NCBI GenBank assembly: GCA_041627895.1
Contig: JBFKQC010000003.1
Location: forward strand, 1-64,000
Direction of reading: 5' to 3'
DNA from: JBFKQC01 sp041627895
Lineage (GTDB): Bacteria > Pseudomonadota > Alphaproteobacteria > Rhodobacterales > Rhodobacteraceae
Length of the DNA: 64,000 nt
Below the pieces are notes generated by a model. That model was not told the DNA's origin, searched no databases, and saw only the letters and a list, made by a program, of their open reading frames with translations. This document shows positions 60,657-64,000 of the stretch, in pieces. The translations under genes and the position numbers were made by a program. Every line of letters starts with the position of its first letter. The first letter of the stretch is position 1.

Positions 60657-61634
60657 CTATTCGAGCAGCGCGTCGAGGGCGGCCCAGTCGTCGAGATCCA
60701 GCCGGACGGGCAGCGTCAGAACCTTGCGCCGGAACGCGGCCGGCAGGCGGACGGAATCCTTTTCCGTGGTCACGAGCTGCGCGCCCAGCGCCGCGGCCTC
60801 GATCTCGAGCCGCTTCATCAGTGCGTCGGTCAGCGGCTGGTGATCGTCGAGCGCCTCGGCGCGGGCGAGGTCCGCGCCCAGGCCGCGCAGTGTGGCGAAG
60901 AACTTCTCCGGCCGGCCGATCCCGGCAAAGGCGAGGCAGCGCAGGCCCTGCCAGTCCATCCCGGTCTGCAGCGGCACCAGGCGGCCGCGCAGGACGGGCA
61001 GCGCCAGCTCCGCGCCCCAGACCGCATCGAACCGCGCCTGCGCCGCGTCGTCGCCGATCGACAGCACCGCGTCGGCACGTGCCAGCCCGGCCATGACAGG
61101 CTCTCGCAGCGGGCCGGCGGGGACAACGCGGCCGTTGCCGAAGCCGACGCCCGCATCGACCACGACTAGCGACACGTCTTTGGCGACCGAGGGGTTCTGC
61201 AATCCGTCGTCGAGCAGGATCGCCTCGGCGCCCGCCGCCTCGGCCGCGCGCGCGCCGGCGGCTCGGTCGCGGGCGACCCAGACCGGGCCGAAAGCGGCCA
61301 GCAACAACGGTTCGTCGCCCACCTCGCCGGCCCCGTGCCGACGCTCGTCGACCCGGACCGGACCGGCGAGCGTCCCGCCATAGCCGCGGCTGACGACATG
61401 GGCATCGGTCCCCACGCGGCGCAGCCTTTCCAGCAGCGCGATGGCCGTGGGCGTCTTGCCGGTGCCCCCGAGGTTCAGGTTGCCGATGCAGATCACCCGC
61501 ACGCCCGCGCGGTATCCGGGCCCGGCGATCCGCCGCGCGGTGACGGCGGCGTAGAGCGCGCCGAGCGGGGACAGCAACCTGGCCCGCCAGTCCGGCCGGT
61601 CCGGCGGCGTGAACCAGAAACCGGGCGGGCGCAT
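60657..61634 (-). CDS. lpxK: Tetraacyldisaccharide 4'-kinase LpxK
   Basis: 325-residue lipid A kinase that adds the 4' phosphate to the disaccharide precursor. Walker A variant GNLNLGGTGKTPTAIAL is near residue 50; the N-terminal FWFTPPDRPDW and VSRGYGGT with DEPLLLA are LpxK hallmarks. Its ATG overlaps the waaA stop by one base (TGATG), so the two are translationally coupled. Part of the DUF4170-waaA-lpxK operon. Confidence 0.95.
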   Translation of the reverse strand: MRPPGFWFTPPDRPDWRARLLSPLGALYAAVTARRIAGPGYRAGVRVICIGNLNLGGTGKTPTAIALLERLRRVGTDAHVVSRGYGGTLAGPVRVDERRHGAGEVGDEPLLLAAFGPVWVARDRAAGARAAEAAGAEAILLDDGLQNPSVAKDVSLVVVDAGVGFGNGRVVPAGPLREPVMAGLARADAVLSIGDDAAQARFDAVWGAELALPVLRGRLVPLQTGMDWQGLRCLAFAGIGRPEKFFATLRGLGADLARAEALDDHQPLTDALMKRLEIEAAALGAQLVTTEKDSVRLPAAFRRKVLTLPVRLDLDDWAALDALLE

Positions 61635-62890
61635 CAGGCGGGCTCGCGCGCGTCGAGCTCGGTCAGGATCAGGTCCATTACGCGGTCGGTGACCTCGGCT
61701 CCGGCCGACGACACCTTCCAGGCTTCGTGCGCCATGCGCGCGGCGACGTCGGGCGACAGCAGCAGTTCGACGGCCTCGGCCAGGTCCGAGGGAGAGCGCA
61801 CCAGCCGGGCCGCTCCGGCGGCGGCGAGGCGGCTGTAGCCCTGGCGGAAATTGCGCACGTTCGGCCCGTAGAGGATCGCCGAGCCCAGCGCGGCCGCGCC
61901 GTAGGGGTTGATGCCGCCCCCGCCGGTGCCGAGCGAGCGGCCGAGGAAAGAGATCGGCGCGAGGCGGTACCAGAGCCCCATCTCGCCTTCGGTGTCGGCG
62001 ACGAAAATCTGCGTCTCGGCGTCGGGCTCGCCGGCGGTGCTGCGCAGCGCCGCGCGGTAGCCCCGCCGGGTGAGGCGGTCAAGCCAGCCGGCGCCCTTTC
62101 CCGGAACGTCGGGCACCAGGATCAGAAGCAGCCGGTGCGCCCTGCGATGGGCACGCTCGTAAGCGTAAATCACCGCGTCGAATTCGTCGTCGGCCACTTC
62201 GGCGGCAAGCCAGACCGGGCGCGCGGCAAGACCGTCGGCGAGAACGTCGCGATCCGCCTCGTTGCAGGGCAACGCCGGGGTGCCCTCTTCGAGGTAGCCG
62301 GAAACCTCGATCCTGCCCGGGTCGGCGCCGAGCCGCCGCAGCGTCGCGGCGGGCCCCTCGCCGCCCGTGACGATGCGGTCGAACCGGGTCAGGAGCGAGC
62401 CCGCCATGCCGCGCAGCCAGCGCCAGGCCTGCGGGTCGGGCTCTGCGGTATGGGCGTCGACCAGGAACAGCGGCACGCCGCGGTCGGCGGTTTCGCTGAT
62501 CAGCGCGGGGCGCAGGTCGGGCTCGGTCCAGACCGCGACGGTGGGGCGCCAGTGGTCCAGGAAGCGGCGGATCGCGGGAAGGGTCTCGTCGGGGGCGAAT
62601 TGCGCGGTGATCCCGGGTTCCGCATCGCGGCGGCGGGCAGCGTTCGTGGTTTGCAGGAAAGCGAGGTTGCCGCGCTCGACCTGCATCCGAAGCGCCAGTT
62701 CGCGCGGTGCCAGCCCGTGCCGGTCTTCGCCGGTGTGGAACCAGATCAGCGGGCCGCCGGGCCGCGGCGCGGTGGCACGGCCCGCGCGTTCGGCGGCCTC
62801 ATCCGGCGTCTCGGTCGGCGCGATGCGCGAGGCGCGGTCCGCGCGCGAGCGCGTTGCGAGGTAGAGCGCCAGGGTAAGGGAATGCCCCAT
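61634..62890 (-). CDS. waaA: Kdo transferase WaaA (KdtA)
   Basis: 418-residue GT30 glycosyltransferase that adds Kdo to lipid A. Motifs: IWFHTGEDRHGL near the N-terminus, VDAHTAEPDP, SGYLEEGTPALPC and the donor-binding RSLGTGGGGINPYG around residue 310-325. An N-terminal hydrophobic segment anchors it to the inner membrane. Fits the lpxK context exactly. Upstream of it is the DUF4170 gene. Confidence 0.93.
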   Translation of the reverse strand: MGHSLTLALYLATRSRADRASRIAPTETPDEAAERAGRATAPRPGGPLIWFHTGEDRHGLAPRELALRMQVERGNLAFLQTTNAARRRDAEPGITAQFAPDETLPAIRRFLDHWRPTVAVWTEPDLRPALISETADRGVPLFLVDAHTAEPDPQAWRWLRGMAGSLLTRFDRIVTGGEGPAATLRRLGADPGRIEVSGYLEEGTPALPCNEADRDVLADGLAARPVWLAAEVADDEFDAVIYAYERAHRRAHRLLLILVPDVPGKGAGWLDRLTRRGYRAALRSTAGEPDAETQIFVADTEGEMGLWYRLAPISFLGRSLGTGGGGINPYGAAALGSAILYGPNVRNFRQGYSRLAAAGAARLVRSPSDLAEAVELLLSPDVAARMAHEAWKVSSAGAEVTDRVMDLILTELDAREPA

Positions 62891-62899
62891 CGTCTTTCG

Positions 62900-63145
62900 C
62901 TACTTCCCAAGCTCCTCAGTGGCCGAGGCCTGTGCCTCTTCGTCGCGCAGCCGGTGCAGGTGGGTAATGAAATAGCGCATATGCGCGTTGTCGACCGTGC
63001 GTTGCGCCGCGGCCTTCCAGGCATCGTAGGCAGCCTGGTAGTTGGGGAATATGCCGACGATGTCGATCTCGTCCACGTTTCTGAACGCGGTTCTGGACGG
63101 GTCGATCAGCTCTCCGCCGAATACGAGGTGAAGGCGCTGTGTCAT
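62900..63145 (-). CDS. DUF4170 protein
   Basis: 81-residue protein of the DUF4170 family (QRLHLVFGGELIDPSRTAFRNVDEIDIVGIFPNYQAAYDAWKAAAQ and HMRYFITHLHRLRDE). In many alphaproteobacteria it precedes waaA-lpxK, as here (10 bases to waaA). Its role in LPS synthesis is unclear. Start ATG 63145. Confidence 0.85.
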   Translation of the reverse strand: MTQRLHLVFGGELIDPSRTAFRNVDEIDIVGIFPNYQAAYDAWKAAAQRTVDNAHMRYFITHLHRLRDEEAQASATEELGK

Positions 63146-63371
63146 GCGGTGCTCCCTGGCTTGACGGGGGCAACCTAGAGGACGCGGGAGATGCCGAAAA
63201 GGGGCGTCGGTAGTGCGATGTTCGAAAGCGCGCCGCCTGTGTGCCGCACGCGGGCGTGCCGAGCCGGCCAGGCGCCGGCGCGCGAAAGGCAATCGCGCAA
63301 CTCCGCCCGCGCCGGGCGGCGCGGCAGTCGAACATGCGGCAAGGGGGGCAGGCCCCGTGCGGCGCCCGCGG

Positions 63372-63836
63372 TTACTCTGGCTCGGTGATCAGCCGGCTGA
63401 CCCGCAATGCGTCCTCGACCGTCAGCGGCTTGCCGAGGTAATCGCGCACGATCTCGAATCGCCGCGCATTCGCCAGGTCCCTCGGATCGAGCGAGGTTGT
63501 CAGCATGATCACGACGCATTTGGCGAATTCCGGGCCCAGCTCTGCCACCGCGCGTTCCAGGAATTCGAACCCCGTCATCCCCGGCATGTTGACGTCGAGC
63601 AGGATCAGGTCGATGTCCTGCGCATGGGGCGAGCGGAAATAGTCCAGCGCGTCGGTCCCGAGATAGAACTGCAGGATTTCGCCGAAGACGCCGGCGCGTT
63701 CAAGCACGCGCCGGTTCAGAAGCTGATCGAACTCGTTGTCGTCGATCGTCATCACCGTCAGACCCTGCGGCGCAGCCTCGACGGGGCGGCCGGTGTCGGG
63801 CGAAGTGCGTGCGGCGCGGCGGTTCGGTTCGATCAT
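63372..63836 (-). CDS. Response regulator (receiver-only)
   Basis: 154 residues, receiver domain from about residue 28: acidic pocket DDNE, phosphoacceptor in LILLDVNMPGM, Thr/Ser in IMLTTSLDPRD and Lys in DYLGKPLTVED. The N-terminal 25 residues are a disordered tail. There is no output domain, so it likely works through a partner, e.g. in chemotaxis or phosphorelay. It overlaps the partial upstream gene by four bases (ATGA). Confidence 0.9.
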   Translation of the reverse strand: MIEPNRRAARTSPDTGRPVEAAPQGLTVMTIDDNEFDQLLNRRVLERAGVFGEILQFYLGTDALDYFRSPHAQDIDLILLDVNMPGMTGFEFLERAVAELGPEFAKCVVIMLTTSLDPRDLANARRFEIVRDYLGKPLTVEDALRVSRLITEPE

Positions 63837-64000
63837 GTGTCTCGCTCCGGATCTTCGGTGACGGATGCAAGGGCCCCGCCGGGCGTGCCTGCGACGCCGG
63901 CCGGGCCCCGATGCTTGATCGCGACGGGCTTGCAGAACGACACCGCGCGCCCGGGATCGGGCAACGGCCGGTCCCGGGCGGCCTCGCCATCCTGAAAGCG
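63833..64000 (-). CDS. C-terminal fragment of an upstream gene (partial)
   Basis: An open frame enters from the right edge and ends in TGA overlapping the response regulator ATG. The visible 55 residues (DGEAARDRPLPDPGRAVSFC, then GPAGVAGTPGG) are low-complexity and do not show a recognisable domain; a sensor kinase C-terminus would fit the neighbour, but that is inference. Confidence 0.4.
   Translation of the reverse strand, partial: RFQDGEAARDRPLPDPGRAVSFCKPVAIKHRGPAGVAGTPGGALASVTEDPERDT

Overview
The window is a high-GC, densely packed bacterial chromosome segment. Gene families and gene order point to an alphaproteobacterium of the Rhodobacterales (Roseobacter/Rhodobacter type): a MocR-type TauR beside taurine genes with Xsc, paired FAD/GcvT demethylases, a form II CO-dehydrogenase-like operon, class I lysyl-tRNA synthetase, DUF1127 and DUF4170 small proteins, RTX proteins and an FNR-type box before a universal stress gene. 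No rRNA, tRNA, CRISPR array, transposase or phage module was seen. Most genes are complete; the first (TRAP binding protein) and the last (minus strand, 63833-64000) run off the window.

Layout, left half. 2-7060 (+): a TRAP transporter (dctP, dctQ, dctM) with a methyltransferase wedged between dctP and dctQ, then a BASS-type carrier and pxpB-pxpC-pxpA, which together look like uptake of 5-oxoproline and its conversion to glutamate. 7061-8463: repeats, a DUF1127 gene, a perfect 16-bp palindrome and a 36-codon ORF with a strong Shine-Dalgarno. 8464-11004: a quinone oxidoreductase and a tyrosinase-fold protein resembling PvdP. 11323-15670 (-): coxG-coxS-coxL-coxM of the form II type. 15806-16939: a class I amidotransferase and a small Flp-like membrane peptide. 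17080-24042 (-): an XRE-cupin regulator leading an operon of two FAD/GcvT demethylases, a homocysteine S-methyltransferase and a flavin/PNPOx-like protein, suggesting stepwise demethylation of a betaine-like compound.

24456-36562 is a taurine dissimilation locus: tauABC uptake with an embedded RidA, taurine-pyruvate aminotransferase, sulfoacetaldehyde acetyltransferase (Xsc), phosphate acetyltransferase, acetate kinase, citrate synthase and the regulator TauR. Direct repeats resembling TauR boxes lie before tauR, before xsc and between tpa and tauA. Its TauC carries an unusual periplasmic insertion resembling a cadherin/VCBS-like module.

The right half is mixed housekeeping and accessory DNA: a SRAP-family protein lacking its usual Cys2, a lipoprotein phosphatase relative, an RTX protein after an AT-rich leader, cold shock protein, ettA flanked by two AT-rich genes, nadD, a PBP4-type carboxypeptidase, TerB-like protein, lysK, then a surface/exopolysaccharide-like block (alpha/beta hydrolase, SGNH-RTX esterase, beta-helix protein), a stress block (UspA, hemerythrin, flavodoxin-fold oxidoreductase) and the lipid A/Kdo genes lpxK and waaA with a DUF4170 gene, ending in a response regulator. 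The most unusual items are the TauC insertion, the tyrosinase-like protein, a dispersed terminator-plus-box repeat found three times, the Cys2-less SRAP protein, and three SD-led or conserved-looking small ORFs.
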